Source of the DNA: Neopestalotiopsis rosae
Taxonomy: Eukaryota; Ascomycota; Sordariomycetes; Amphisphaeriales; Sporocadaceae
Direction of reading: 5' to 3'
Assembly: GCA_023078685.1 (NCBI GenBank)
Contig: JALGAS010000003.1
Coordinates: 2,418,001 to 2,482,000, forward strand
DNA: 64,000 nt
In this document: in pieces, positions 1-10,851 of the stretch
Position numbering within the stretch: position 1 is the first letter of the stretch
Layout of the letters: every line of letters begins with the position of its first letter
The notes under the pieces: model-generated
The model's input: only the letters and a program-made list of their open reading frames with translations
Database searches by the model: none
What the model was told of the DNA's origin: nothing
Translations under genes and position numbers: made by a program

Positions 1-665
1 TCTTTACCACTATCCTCGGCGTCTCATGTGCCTTGGCAAGATTCCCTCCCGGCGGTCAAGGGAAAAGCATGCGTCACGCCAAAGCACACCTGCAAAAGCA
101 CCAAAATGTGTCCCCCAGATCGTCTCGGTATCCACTCCCGGGCGGCATACCGGGCGTCGCGACGCCGCCCGACTCGGATACAGAGACGGAGCAGCGCCGT
201 ATTCTTCTCTCCAATGAAAGCCCGATCCTGGCAATCAATCTTTCCAGCCTCACAATTCTGAACCGAGAAATCGTGGCCCATGGCGGCAAGCCCGTGTCCG
301 CGGACGTGTTCCGCGCCAATATTGTGATTGGCCCGCCCGTGGATCATCGTACTGGACAGCCTTCAGCAGAGGATGACGACGAGACTCTAGCCTACTCGGA
401 GGATCACTGGTCGACGTTACGGATCGGCCAGCAGGACTTTCAAATGCTGGGCTCGTGCCGGAGGTGCCACATGGTTTGCATAGATCAGGACACGGCCGTA
501 AAGAGCGAGGAGCCGTTTGTCACTCTGACCAAGACCCGGAGGTTCGATGGCAAGGTTTTCTTTGGTACGCACATGTGTCATCTGCCCGCAACGACAGAGG
601 CCGGTACCATGGAGGCCCAACGCCCTACTATACAGATCGGAGAGAAGGTAATGATTGACATCTAG
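1..665 (+). CDS. hxB: Molybdenum cofactor sulfurase, C-terminal MOSC part (5' truncated by window edge)
   Basis: The reading frame is open from base 3, with no start codon in view, so the gene begins left of the window; the stop is TAG at 663-665. The visible 220 residues are the C-terminal MOSC domain of the Moco sulfurase family. This enzyme moves sulfur from L-cysteine (through an N-terminal PLP-dependent domain, not seen here) onto the Mo centre of xanthine dehydrogenase and aldehyde oxidase in the cytosol. Family landmarks are the ALARFPPGGQGKSMR stretch close to the edge, SVDVFR-like sequence (here SADVFRANIVI) and the cysteine-rich segment LGSCRRCHMVC followed by a K-T-R-RFDGKVFFG segment. 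It is C-terminal and intron-free as far as visible. A stand-alone MOSC protein is less likely, because the frame runs in from upstream and matches the order of the long enzyme. No partner gene for molybdenum metabolism lies next to it in the window. Confidence 0.85.
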   Translation, partial: FTTILGVSCALARFPPGGQGKSMRHAKAHLQKHQNVSPRSSRYPLPGGIPGVATPPDSDTETEQRRILLSNESPILAINLSSLTILNREIVAHGGKPVSADVFRANIVIGPPVDHRTGQPSAEDDDETLAYSEDHWSTLRIGQQDFQMLGSCRRCHMVCIDQDTAVKSEEPFVTLTKTRRFDGKVFFGTHMCHLPATTEAGTMEAQRPTIQIGEKVMIDI

Positions 666-1142
666 ACACTTAGACAGGCGGCTCGAACTCTTTTATTTTG
701 CATAGCGCTGCACGTTGCGGAGTCTGGGCTAGTATTGAGTATCAAAATTTTACTTGATTGTTTTTACACAGTAGTCTACATCTGTATATACGTGGTGTCT
801 TATATCGCACTTGTCAAAATCGTGCCCGATAGTCACACAATTGGTGTGCCTTTCTGCTCCGTTGCAAATGTATGCCAATTCAGATATGTCTCTCTTTTGT
901 GACAATGCAATGTCAGCAGCCACCTGAGCCTCTTAAGAGCTCCATATTTAAGTATATATCCGCACCGGCCCTGAACTGTCATGAGGGCGCATGGCGGATC
1001 CGCCGAGGCGCTGATTCTCGGACTTTGCCCAGCTCCACTGCACCGTAGATGTGAGAAGATATTTCCCATATCGCAGTGTCTGCTAGACATATGTGATGCT
1101 GTGTCTGGGAAATAATGGACGAGTCGTTCGGTGAGCACTGTC
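666..1142. other. Convergent 3' intergenic region
   Basis: This stretch separates the stop codons of the Moco sulfurase (plus) and the Zn(II)2Cys6 gene (minus). It is AT-rich near 720-830 and carries no convincing reading frame; I read it as two 3' UTRs. Confidence 0.6.
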
Positions 1143-2893
1143 TCAATCCATAGGCAGACCCAGATGCGTCATGTCAGGCTGCCCATCGTTTGCTGGCGGA
1201 GTCTGTAGTTGCGACATGATTTCCTGGGCTGCAAGCTGTGCCTCGGCAGTACTCCAGGTCGCCTCCGTCGCTTCAGTAATCGCGTCCATCGGCATGTGTG
1301 TCATGTTTTGCATGGCATGCGTTATTTGTGTCAAGATCTCGATGTGGGATATGAAACCCCCACTGTGGCCATTAGACTGCTCCAGCAGTGATACGCCGTT
1401 GGACCAATCCGCACCCCAGACTTCCGGCGGTATAACATCTCCGTCGTAGACTGCCATGCGTACAGGCCACTGAAGGCGTGACCACCATTCCTGATCATCG
1501 GGGTCGAAGAGTGAAAGAATGCCCATGACTTCACGGCGCGCTATGCCTTTGAGCCACCATATGCTGTCCAAACTCTTCAGTAGGCCGAAGAAGGAAGCAA
1601 GGATGGCAAGAGCCCTAGGTCTCCGTTCCTGTAATACTTCCATATAGCGCCGTGATACCGTAGCCAGGAACACTATCGGAGCTCCGGTGAGGGGGATCTT
1701 GTGCGACCAATTCAGGACTGCAACAGCATGTTGATATCCCTGTCGTGTCTTATTCCGTACTTCTGGGTCGGGATCCATCTTTGTGAGCTCCTCTTCCATC
1801 CCGTTCAAGAGGCTGCCAAAGAACGTGGCCTCTCCCGAGTTCATGTTCAAGTCGAGAGCAGGCTGGGCCTGGATGATGGGCACGACGATTCCACTATTTC
1901 GCAACCACTGCCAGCTTGTAGCCACGATCGTCTTAACACCCTGGAAGGAATGGAACCAAGATATCGGTAGCGTATATCCCCCGCTCCGATCTTTTGTGTC
2001 GCCCCCGTCTTCACGCATAAATATCCGAGATGCTGTCGATTGGAAGGCAATTAATGTTGCAGTCAAGAATAAAGCCTCAGCATTGGCAGCATTGATTCCC
2101 TTGCTGAGATGCTCGCTATATTCCGACAAGGACGAAGCCATATAGGCGTGACTCGCGCGCACGAGAGCTTGATCCTGGGGTTGAGTTGAGCGCAGGTGTA
2201 GGGCGGACACTGCAAGGATAGCGTCGGCAAGGAAGTTTGCGCCGCCAAAAGCAAGACCGGGCACGGTATCTCTGAAGATGGCCTCCGTCATGGGGTCGGC
2301 AATGATCAAGGTCTTGCAGGTAATGGTTGTATAGTGGTGTAAGAGTCGCAGCTCCATCATCCTATTGTTCTTTGTCGCGTTGCTCAGATTTGGAGGATCA
2401 ACATGACGATATAATTTCAAGGGCGCTGTCGTCGCTGCTGCCGCCGCCGCCGCCGTCGTCTCTGGCGGTATGACGGGTATGACGGGCGTCGGGGGCGCTC
2501 TGTTGACGGCGGGACTGCCGCAGAAGCTGGGAGAGGTCGCACTCGTGGCAGCAGGGGTATCTGGGATGGCGAGCTGCTCTGCCAGCTCTGGGTGCTCAAA
2601 GTCACAGGCGACGCCATGCTTGACGCAGTTGCCGCACCTGGGATGAACTTCATCGCACTTTGTTGAAAGAGGGCGTGAAGTTAGTAATGAATACGCTCTC
2701 TCTCTCTCTCTTTTCATTGCATCATGGTGGTGGTCAGATCAGAGGGAAGGCCGGTCGCACACACAGTTTGTGGGAGCGCCAATGGGCCGTCACGGATCTA
2801 GGTAGTAGTAGCAGGCCAACTTACCTTGATCTTTCTCGACTTGCATCTCCGGCAGCCCGCCCGGGACTTTTTGTGGGATCTTCGCGGAGGCAT
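1143..2893 (-). CDS. Zn(II)2Cys6 fungal transcription factor (UPC2-like architecture)
   Basis: Two exons, 2893..2825 and 2657..1143, give 527 residues. The intron (2824..2658, donor GTAAG) interrupts the zinc cluster: exon 1 ends ...GCRRCKSRKIK and exon 2 resumes CDEVHPRCGNC, so the six cysteines (C-x2-C-x6-C, then C-x2-C-x6-C) are complete only after splicing. The start MPPRRSHKKSR is the usual N-terminus of this family. Residues after about 70 are Ala/Thr/Pro-rich, and from about 110 (RLLHHYTTITCKTL) the protein resembles the helical regulatory domain of sterol-uptake/UPC2-like C6 factors. It is expected to be a nuclear sequence-specific activator or repressor. It lies 1.3 kb from the end of a sugar transporter gene and may regulate that gene and the aldolase beyond it; this is inference from position only. 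The acceptor reads AAAG rather than the preferred YAG, so the splice site is slightly unusual, but the zinc cluster fixes it. Confidence 0.88.
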
Positions 2894-4184
2894 TGCTCTA
2901 TGCAGTTCCTGCTAGGTTACCGTTTCGAGCGCAAATGCGCGATTGGAGACATGATCGTACGATCGAGAAGGGCGGGGGAGCTTTTTTTCGACCAGGTCCT
3001 GCTTGAAATGTTGAATTCTGACTTTGAGGAAAAGGTAAAACCGTCGGTTCAAGTCGTCAAGGAGGTGATTGATCGCAAGTGGTGGGAAGGATTCGATTGA
3101 TGTATGTATATTTAATGCAGGAGCAAAGCACGAGTACGAGTTAGAGGGCTCCGAATTCAATCCACCTCCACTACCAGGCATGCGAATCCAGGGACGAGAC
3201 GGCAGGCCAGGCAGGCACAGACGGGACAAGACAGGACAAGGACAGGACAGGACAGGCCCTTGGCCCTCTTTCCTTCCGCTAAAAGAGGGCCCGTGGGCGT
3301 CACGGACACTGGAAATGGGCTGGGCTGGGCTGAATTGATCGGCAAGTCGGCGGTACTTTAGTGTATATCGCAGGCCCGTTTAGCCCGCTGCCCGTAGTTG
3401 ACCTGTTTTGCCGGCGCAGAAGAAGCAGAACCACTACTCAGTATCCTTGCCCCTGATCACAGGCAGCTAAATTGACAAGCTCCGCCACACACAAGAACTG
3501 GAGCAGAGCAGGATCTACTCGAACATACTCCTATACTTTGTACTATCTAATCTGATCTCATTGCGGATGGAATCCGGGGGAAAGCCTAGGCAACCGTCAA
3601 AACAACACAATTCGGTCTGGGGAAATCAAACACATCAATTGACATGTGCAAATGCGAAGGCGAAAGCGAACGCATCGTGATTGGTGACTTATATGCTCAT
3701 GTACCGAGTATGCTGCATGCTGTTCAAACGCACCAAGCAGATCTTGAGTAGCATGCATACCTCTTCACATCATTGCCGCTTTGGGGCAATCTGCAATCTG
3801 TAGCGACGCTTCCACTGAAACCAATCAGACGGGTCCGGGGTCCTTGATCGTTATTACATAGGTAGTATTGCCCCCAGGTTTTCTAGGATCTACTGACACC
3901 GAAACATGTATATATGCCTAGCAGCCAGGCTTTCAGATTGTGGTGAAGATTATAATGATTGATAACTTTAATCCAATGAAGAATATTTCTATTTGTTCCT
4001 TACCAAGTGTATCATTCTTGTCTGTATACTCTTTGAAATTTGTTCTATAGTCTATTATCTCCCGCTTGATCCCCAATTTACTCCATTGAACTCCAATTAC
4101 TTGCAAACATCATTTTCTAGCCAAGAACTCAATCTATCTGCGAACCTGTAACCGAAACTTTGAGACCCTGGCTCATTGCATCTC
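2894..4184. other. Intergenic, upstream of the Zn(II)2Cys6 gene
   Basis: This is promoter sequence of the minus-strand regulator plus the 3' flank of the transporter. It contains a short GACAG-type tandem tract at about 3231-3256 and AT-rich DNA from 3880 to 4150. I see no protein gene. Confidence 0.55.
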
Positions 4185-5918
4185 TCAACCTTGAGTTCCT
4201 GCAATTCTTCTCATCTTGAAGCCTGCCGGATTCAGTCTCCAGCGACCCGTACTCTTACTCTGCCTCTCCAGATATTTTTCCTCAATCACTTCCAAGCTCT
4301 GCCCTTGGGTTTCTTGCATGAGGAACATGCAAACGATCGTGGTGAAAAGCGAGCAAAAGGCGAAGAAGTAGTACACGCCGTAAGTCGATGATGCTATAAA
4401 GACTGGCGTAGTCAAGGCTACAATGTAGTTTGCCAACTGTGTTTGACACCATCTTGTTAGTTTCTCGACTCGCAAGGTATGTGTGGGAAAAGGCTTACCC
4501 AGTTGCTTCCTTGTCCCAGACTCGCGGCACTACTCCTCGTCTTTCTCGGCAGGCTCTCAATCATGTACGACCGGATGCCAATGGCCCAGGTGGTGCTGAA
4601 CACGACGGCAAAGAGGTAGATGCTGACGATGACGACCCAGCGGCCGGCGCCGCCGTCGGCGTGCACCGAGCCCGCGGCGTACAGGGAGCCCATGAGCAGC
4701 ATGACGGCAAAGATGAGGCTGCCGCCGACGAGCGTCGACGTCTTGCGGCCCCAGCGGTCGGCCATGAGCGTCGCGGGAAAGGTGACGGCCATGATGAGCA
4801 GCGCCGAGACGCCCGACGCCAGGAAGCTGGCCCGCGACGACGAGATGCCGGCCTGCTGGAGCAGGCTGGGCGCGTAGTAGAGGACGCCGTCGATGCCGCT
4901 GAATTGTTGCATCGCCACTGTTCACGCGAAAAGTCAGCCATCAGTTCTCTACAAAGCGAGATTTGGCATCGCTTCCCCTTGTTTCGATCATTTTCATTCC
5001 TTGAACCACCACTTGGAGGCAAGGTCATGAAAAGACCAAGAAACTTCTTGTGAGACTATGTTATACATACTCAAGAAGCAACCAAAAATGGTGCGGCTGC
5101 GAAACGGCGAAGAAAACGCCTCCCGGAACTCGGACATTGTCGTCTTGATATTCTCCCAAAACGTGGCGTCGGGCGAGTGCTCTAGGCCGCTGGCCGAGGC
5201 GGCCATGAGCTGCTGCTGCTCGGCCTCGTCGAGACCCAGCTGCGCGATAATGGTGCGAGCCTCGTCGGGCCGCCCCTTGGCCTGGAGCCAGCGGGGGCTC
5301 GGCGGCACCAGGGAGCACAGCGCGGCGTTGGCGAAGGCGAGAAAGGCCTGGATGGCGATGGGCAGGCGCCAGCTGATGGACCCGGGCAGGGTGGCGGTGC
5401 CGTACGAGATGAAGAAGCCCATGACCAGGCCCAGGGTGATGCAGAGCTGCGGGACGGCCGAGATGAAGCCGCGCTTGCGCGCCGGGGAGATCTCGCAGAC
5501 GTGCACGTAGACGGTCGACAGGAAGATGCCCTCGCCGGCGCCCTTGATGAGCCGGCCCGCGATGAACATGCCGAGCTTGGGTGAGGCGCACTCGAGCGCG
5601 GCGCCGATGCCGAACACGGTCGAGCCGATGGCGATCATGCGGGTTCGGCCGTAGCGGTCGGCCAGGATGCCGGCGATGAGAGCGGCGATGGCTCCCGGCA
5701 GCAGGATGGACGATACAATGACACCGTGCAGCGTCGAGGAGAATTCTCCAAATGTGGCAATGAAGGAATCCATGGTGGTGACTGGACCAATGGTACCAGT
5801 ATCCATTCTGTGTACTATTGTTAGTTCATGATCAAGTACTCAACAAGCGACTCAGGACTTGCCCAAAGACCAACGCATTGAAAGACGTGATGATAGAGGC
5901 GCTCAGCCAAAGAGGCAT
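4185..5918 (-). CDS. MFS sugar transporter
   Basis: Four exons (5918..5863, 5807..5071, 4917..4499, 4436..4185) give 487 residues, normal for a 12-helix sugar porter. Exon 1 encodes the first helix (MPLWLSASIITSFNALVFG) and joins to MDTGTIGPVTTM. The signature between helices 2 and 3 is ADRYGRTRM, the helix 4-5 region carries AGRLIKGAGEG and a helix 6 flank SPRWLQAKGR, and the second half repeats ADRWGRKTS and ESLPRKTRSS; the helix 7 motif is QQFSGIDGVLYYAP. The protein should sit in the plasma membrane and import a hexose or related sugar by proton symport; the substrate cannot be read from the sequence. Intron 1 (5862..5808) starts GCAAGT, a GC-AG intron; no GT donor there keeps the frame. 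The gene is divergent from the aldolase gene at 7345, with 1.4 kb between them. Confidence 0.9.
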
Positions 5919-7344
5919 GCTCTTTACATGGCAAAGTACCATTGTATGTATTTTATTTCAGCTAATCAATCTCTTCTTGAAAGGACAAATTAATCAGGGA
6001 AATTCAGATCAGCTCGAATCATGAAGAACAATAGGAAAAAAATTCACGATAATCGACCAGAAAAGGCTTTTAAGCAGACCATAATCAAACACAGACCGCC
6101 TGTGTCGTTCCTATCTCGGTATCAGCTGCAAGCAACATGTTGCCTATCATCGTGTGGTTTTGCCCACGCCCCCCCGAAAGCTTTTTTTTAGGTTCTGATA
6201 ATGCAAAAGGCGTGGAGCTCACGATTGACCAATCTGGAGTCATATTTCTGCGGATTCGGGTCTCGCATCATTGGACAATGGTCGGCGTAACCCAATGGAG
6301 TTAAACATAATTCGCCTGAAGTGGTAAGTATTCACCGAGTGTGGGTATTATCAAACTCAGGGACCTGCGGAGGTGAGGGTTGGGCATGGCCTTGCTCATA
6401 CGACTAGAATGGATGCAGAAATTTAAGCGGCACCGATATGCGGACAGATGGGTATGCGTTTTGCCAGCACTACATGAAATTCACATGTTTCAATTTGTTA
6501 AATCTCTTGTAAAATTTTGTGGACAAAACTCGAATGGCTTGGTGCTCAGCTCTAGGACTAGTCATGCTTGTCTCGATCAGGAATTTCCGGTGCCCACCTA
6601 TAGTATAGCGAAGTAGGAGATCTATAATTATCCCTGCAGGTTGCCCGTAGAGTATAATGACAAATCGACCTGGCTCACGAGTCTAATATAATGAGCTAAT
6701 GTAATGGACTTTTGAGTAATGCCCGTATTATATCCGGGTCTTGTTCGCTCTGCATGTCCTTTGACACGGCAGTAAGCAGTATAAGAACTAACTTACGCTT
6801 CAGTAAGATTATCGGCCAGGCTTGGGCAAAAGCATAGGTATGGCTAGCCTTAAAGATAAAACATGTAATTGTGCTATCATCCAGGCGGGAGCACTCACGT
6901 CAGCTCATATCATATGTTGCTTTCGAATGCTCTTTGAACGGGGCGACGATTTTGTGCATTGCTCTCAAACAGTTGAAATATAGCGATATTCTGGCTGGTG
7001 AGGATTTGTAAGAATAGTAGTGGTATTTAACAATATGGCGGAAGCCAGGAAAGAAAATATAAGGGATAAAAAGAAAAAAACTCATATGGTAGTGTGTGCA
7101 TAATAATCATTTCATTATAGGCCGTCCCCGGCTCAAGATGTCCGCATAACTCGCTACAAATACGAGTATAGGGTCCGGCCTACCCCGCATCTAAGTCGCC
7201 GGCACCACACGTGATCGCTCCGGAACTGGCCCGATCTTCGGTAAACCAACTCCCCATTTGAATCCCCATACTCTTCTCCGTGAGCAAACTCCAGGAAACA
7301 ATAATTTTGTTGTTCTTGACTTGTATATATTTTACACACATCTA
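5919..7344. promoter_or_regulatory. Divergent intergenic region, transporter / aldolase
   Basis: This 1.4 kb spacer holds the promoters of the minus-strand transporter and the plus-strand aldolase, so both could respond to the same regulator. A TATA-like TGTATATATTTT lies at 7321-7332, just before the first aldolase ATG. No reading frame here looks like a gene. Confidence 0.5.
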
Positions 7345-8384
7345 ATGTTGACTCGGACTGCGTTCCCTGTCTTCAGAAGCACCGTACAAACATTTGGTCT
7401 GTCATTCTTCAGATCAAGAGCATCTCTATTGCATATATTGCCCCGTCAGTTTCTCCGGAACCAATCCACGATGTTGCAGGGCTGTGTTTTCAAGAAGGCA
7501 CTCATGAAGGGTGGGGGTGCCTCGATGGGACTCTGGCAGACCCTTCCGGGAGCCAACATTTCTAGAATACTTGCAAGATCTGGAGTTGATTGGGTCATGG
7601 TGGACTGCGAGCACGGAAATATAGATGATGCTGCCATGCACGAAGCCGTTCCAGCCATTGCAGCTTGTGGTGTCAGCCCTATAGTCAGACTGCCTGATAT
7701 GCAAGGTTGGATGATCAAACGTGAGATTCAGTTTGTCCCCAGCAAACACTACGTCGACTGACAATTTTCGGACAGGAGCTCTTGATGCTGGCGCACACGG
7801 CGTAGGTTTCAGATCAAATCCTAGTAATACATTGGCTGACGTTGTAACAGATTCTCATTCCACTCCTTCGAACCCCTGAAGAAGCCAGGAAGATTGTGGC
7901 GGCGGCAAAATTCCCACCTCAGGGACAAAGAGGTTTGGGATCGCCTTTTGCCATGGAACGCTTCAATCCCATTCCGACCATGACTGAGTATCTACAACAA
8001 GCCAATGAATCATTGTTGACAATGGTCCAAATCGAAACGCAAGAGGCTCTCGATTCAGTTGACGAGATCGCTGCGGTCCCTGGAGTCGACTTGTTATTTG
8101 TCGGGCCCTTTGACTTGGGAAACAACATTGGCCATCCTATCCTCAATGGAGTTGTGAAGCCCGAGTTGGAGCAAGCAATCGATCGAATCCTTGCGGCTGC
8201 TCATAATGCTGGTAAAAAGGCAGCGTTTTTCGCCTCGAATGCTGCCCAAGCAAAGCAGTATGGGGACAAGGGATTCGACATGATCAGCGCTGCTCTGGAT
8301 GCCACTATCCTGCAGTCCTCGGTCGCTGTATCGCTGGCTGAGGCACGTGGACAGGAGAAGCCCAACACGGGCGGAAAGTACTAG
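7345..8384 (+). CDS. HpcH/HpaI-family 2-oxo acid aldolase
   Basis: Exons 7345..7720, 7776..7801 and 7851..8384 give 311 residues; exon 2 is a 26-nt micro-exon. The core from about residue 50 (GLWQTLPGANISR, DWVMVDCEHGNIDD) and the metal/substrate segments (QIETQEALDSVDEIAAVPG, DLLFVGPFDL) are typical of class II HpcH/HpaI aldolases, which cleave 4-hydroxy-2-oxo acids such as 2-keto-3-deoxy sugar acids to pyruvate plus an aldehyde. The conserved R of the active site lies in SPIVRLPD. The first 42 residues contain many R, S and F and no acidic residue, which fits a mitochondrial presequence. The second in-frame ATG at 7471 gives a 269-residue protein without it. Next to a sugar transporter and a C6 factor, it may act in sugar-acid breakdown; L-rhamnonate or galactarate routes are possible but not shown. 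Confidence 0.87.
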
Positions 8385-8558
8385 ATATGGAGGTACTTCG
8401 TGCTTGTGGGGCGATTGTGCCCATACTGTATCTAAAAGCAATGGGGGTTCCAGCGGATGACCAGGAAGCTATTTCAGTCTCCGCATGTAGTGATTAGGCA
8501 CCACGAGCCGTATTCACTGAATGATCAAGCCCTTTTCATGTATGGAATGGGTTGTGTC

Positions 8559-8955
8559 CTATGCCGTTTCGACTTGGTTCATCTTTGCTTCCACTTCTTC
8601 GACTGTAAACCTGTGCATAAGCTTGACAGCCTTGGAAGCCAGCTGCGTCTGTTCATCGGGAGCCGACGCTTTATCAATATGGATCTACTCTACTGTCAGT
8701 TGATATGTATTGACCAATATTGAGCTCTCTAGGGAGTCAAGATATGCCACGTACCACGGGCACGTCAAATTCGTATAGATCACGCCAACGCGGGATTTGC
8801 TGCGACTTGATGATGTCGATCTCCTTGTACTCAAAAGGGCGACGGTCCCAGACATCTGAGAGGACAGACTTTGCTTGAGTGCAGAGGCCACAGGTTTCTC
8901 GCGTGAAGAGGGTAATTCTACAGGCGTGCTGCAGCAATCTGGTAGTGACGTGCAT
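8559..8955 (-). CDS. Glutaredoxin-like thioredoxin-fold protein
   Basis: Two exons, 8955..8755 and 8684..8559, give 108 residues. The start MHVTTRLLQHACRITLFTR leads into a thioredoxin fold with the redox motif C-G-L-C at residues 22-25. The cis-proline loop follows as YEFDVPVIHID, where the intron (8754..8685) falls just after DVPV. The length and motif order match the small fungal glutaredoxin-like proteins related to yeast YDR286C. A thiol-disulfide role is expected, but the physiological partner is unknown. The 3' end lies only 174 bp from the stop of the aldolase gene, to which it is convergent. An upstream extension in the same frame lacks conserved features, so I chose the ATG just before the fold. 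Confidence 0.8.
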
Positions 8956-9715
8956 CTTCTCGTAGGTGGACAGTGGACCTGCGAGCCAGCATGTAATTTT
9001 CAGTGTCCTAATCCGTTGACAGCACAGAGAACGGTGAACTTTGAGCCACTCAGTGTCGTCGAGACAAGCAATTGACAAGATCCGTCTGTTGGGAAAGGGC
9101 CTTGGTATCGTATGATTTTTTTCCTGACCCCAGCAACTTGTCAAGCCGGAGAATAAAAGCCTGATCTCTGCCTATCCAAAGGTGGTAGCGGCTCGTTCCT
9201 TGCATGGGGAGATGGAAGCTCTTGGAGAAGTTCTAGCGTCCCATTTCCGGCCCCCAAGACTGGCTTGTATCCCTCCCCCCCAAACTACCTACAAACCCCC
9301 CTGGTCGCAGTCGCAGCGGACCCGGCAAGTCAAATCGAACCCCGCCATTGACACAAGAGCTCTCCATTCAGCTCTACCTCATTCTGCCCAGCAATTCCAG
9401 CCCACCTGCCAGCCTGCCACTGCCACCCACCCATACCACCACATCCTCCCTTTCATTGCTGCAGAATCACCAGGTCTGCCAGCAAACCAATTGCTTCTGT
9501 CAGCTCCGAGCAAGGCAGGCGGTGTGAATTTTCCACTCCCCTCGCGTCGTCGACCGAAGCTCCTAGAATCATTGCCTTGCCTCCATTCACTCTCTTTTGT
9601 TGACCAGTCCCCGTGCCTACGAAGCAGTAAACGTATACACTGCGGCCAATCCAGAGCATACAGGACCTTGTACAGGAAGAAAGCAATTGTTGTCAAGCTT
9701 CGATAATCGCTCAGC
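8956..9715. promoter_or_regulatory. Divergent promoter region, glutaredoxin-like / CHORD gene
   Basis: This is a pyrimidine-rich leader (C/T-rich from about 9240 to 9640), probably the 5' UTR and promoter of the CHORD gene. A long plus-strand open frame covers much of it and stops ten bases before the CHORD ATG. Its composition is Pro/Ser/His-rich low complexity, and I do not call it a gene. Confidence 0.5.
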
Positions 9716-10851
9716 ATGGCTCAAAAGTGTGTTCACAAGGGTTGCGGCAAGACTTACTCGGACCCGGACGAGGTCTGCATATATCATCCAGGCCCGCCTG
9801 TCTTTCATGAGGGGCAGAAAGGTGAGTTCAAATTATACACAACGGCGGGACTGTCATTAGGCCCTCAAGGTTCCCATCTGGTAGACCCATTTGCGCTTTC
9901 TCAACAGCCATTACTGCAGCAGTAGCTGGTATTGTTTAGTGTACATTGTGTACTGGGCAATGATACTAAGAAGGCTTCGTACTAGGATGGAAATGCTGCA
10001 AACCGCGAGTTTTGACCTTCGATGAGTTCCTGACCATCCCGCCCTGCACCGAGGGTAAGCACAGCACCACCGACCTGCCTCCCGATATCGAGAAGAAGAC
10101 TGGAGATGCTGCTCCTGCCGAGGCCACGTCGCTGTCGGCCAAGCTAGCAGAGATCCCGACTGATGTACCGTCTCGGGCTCCTCTGGCTCCCCAACCCGCA
10201 CCAACTGCACCGCCACCTCCGCCAGAGTCCGAGGACGATGAACCATCCTTGGAGATCCCAGATGGCAAGACATGCAGGCGGAAGGGATGCAACGCCACCT
10301 ACAAGAAGGGACAGGCCCGATCGGACCAAGAGAATTGCGTCCATCACCCCGGGGCACCCATCTTCCACGAGGGTAGCAAGGGTTATACCTGTTGCAAGCG
10401 GCGCGTGCTGGAGTTTGATGAGTTCATGAGGATCGAGGGCTGCAAGACATCGCCAAGACATTTGTTTGTTGGATCGGGCGAGGACAAGAAGAAGCAGGGC
10501 ACAAATACAGAGGAGCTCCTCGAGACGGTTCGCAACGATTACTACCAGACTCCCAGCACGGTGATAGCGTCCTTCTTCCTCAAGAAGATTGACAGTTCCA
10601 AGGCGACGATCAAGTTTGAATCGCAGACTCTCGTCTTGGACTTACCCACCACTGACGCAACACCCAAGCGATACAAGGCCGACGTCCCACTCTACGGCAA
10701 GATCGACACTGAAAAGAGCACCTTCAAGATCTTTGGCACCAAGCTGGAAGTCAATCTTTACAAGGCCGATGGAGCCAGCTGGCCCGTGCTACGCAGCGAT
10801 GACCGTTTGACGGGTGAGATCCTGCAAGTTGGCAAGGCTGGCAAGGTGTAA
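9716..10851 (+). CDS. CHORD- and CS-domain protein (Hsp90 co-chaperone family)
   Basis: Exons 9716..9821 and 9986..10851 give 323 residues. CHORD 1 spans residues 5-65: C-x4-C spacing from KCVHKGCGKTY, then YHPGPPVFHEG and, across the intron, KGWKCCKPRVLTFDEF. CHORD 2 spans about 140-195: KTCRRKGCNATY, HHPGAPIFHEGSKGYTCCKRR. Each is a roughly 60-residue Zn-binding module with invariant Cys and His. Residues 215-310 form a CS (p23-like) domain with KKIDSSKATIKFE and PLYGKIDTEKSTFKIFG. The order CHORD-CHORD-CS is that of metazoan CHORDC1 and fungal relatives of plant RAR1, which bind Hsp90 and act in signalling and stress. The linker between the CHORDs is rich in Pro and Glu. It is cytosolic by inference. 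Confidence 0.92.

Noticed and set aside
9182..9706. A 174-codon plus-strand frame before the CHORD gene.
   Set aside because: Begins at GTG, low-complexity Pro/Ser/His/Leu content from a C/T-rich leader; no family resemblance.
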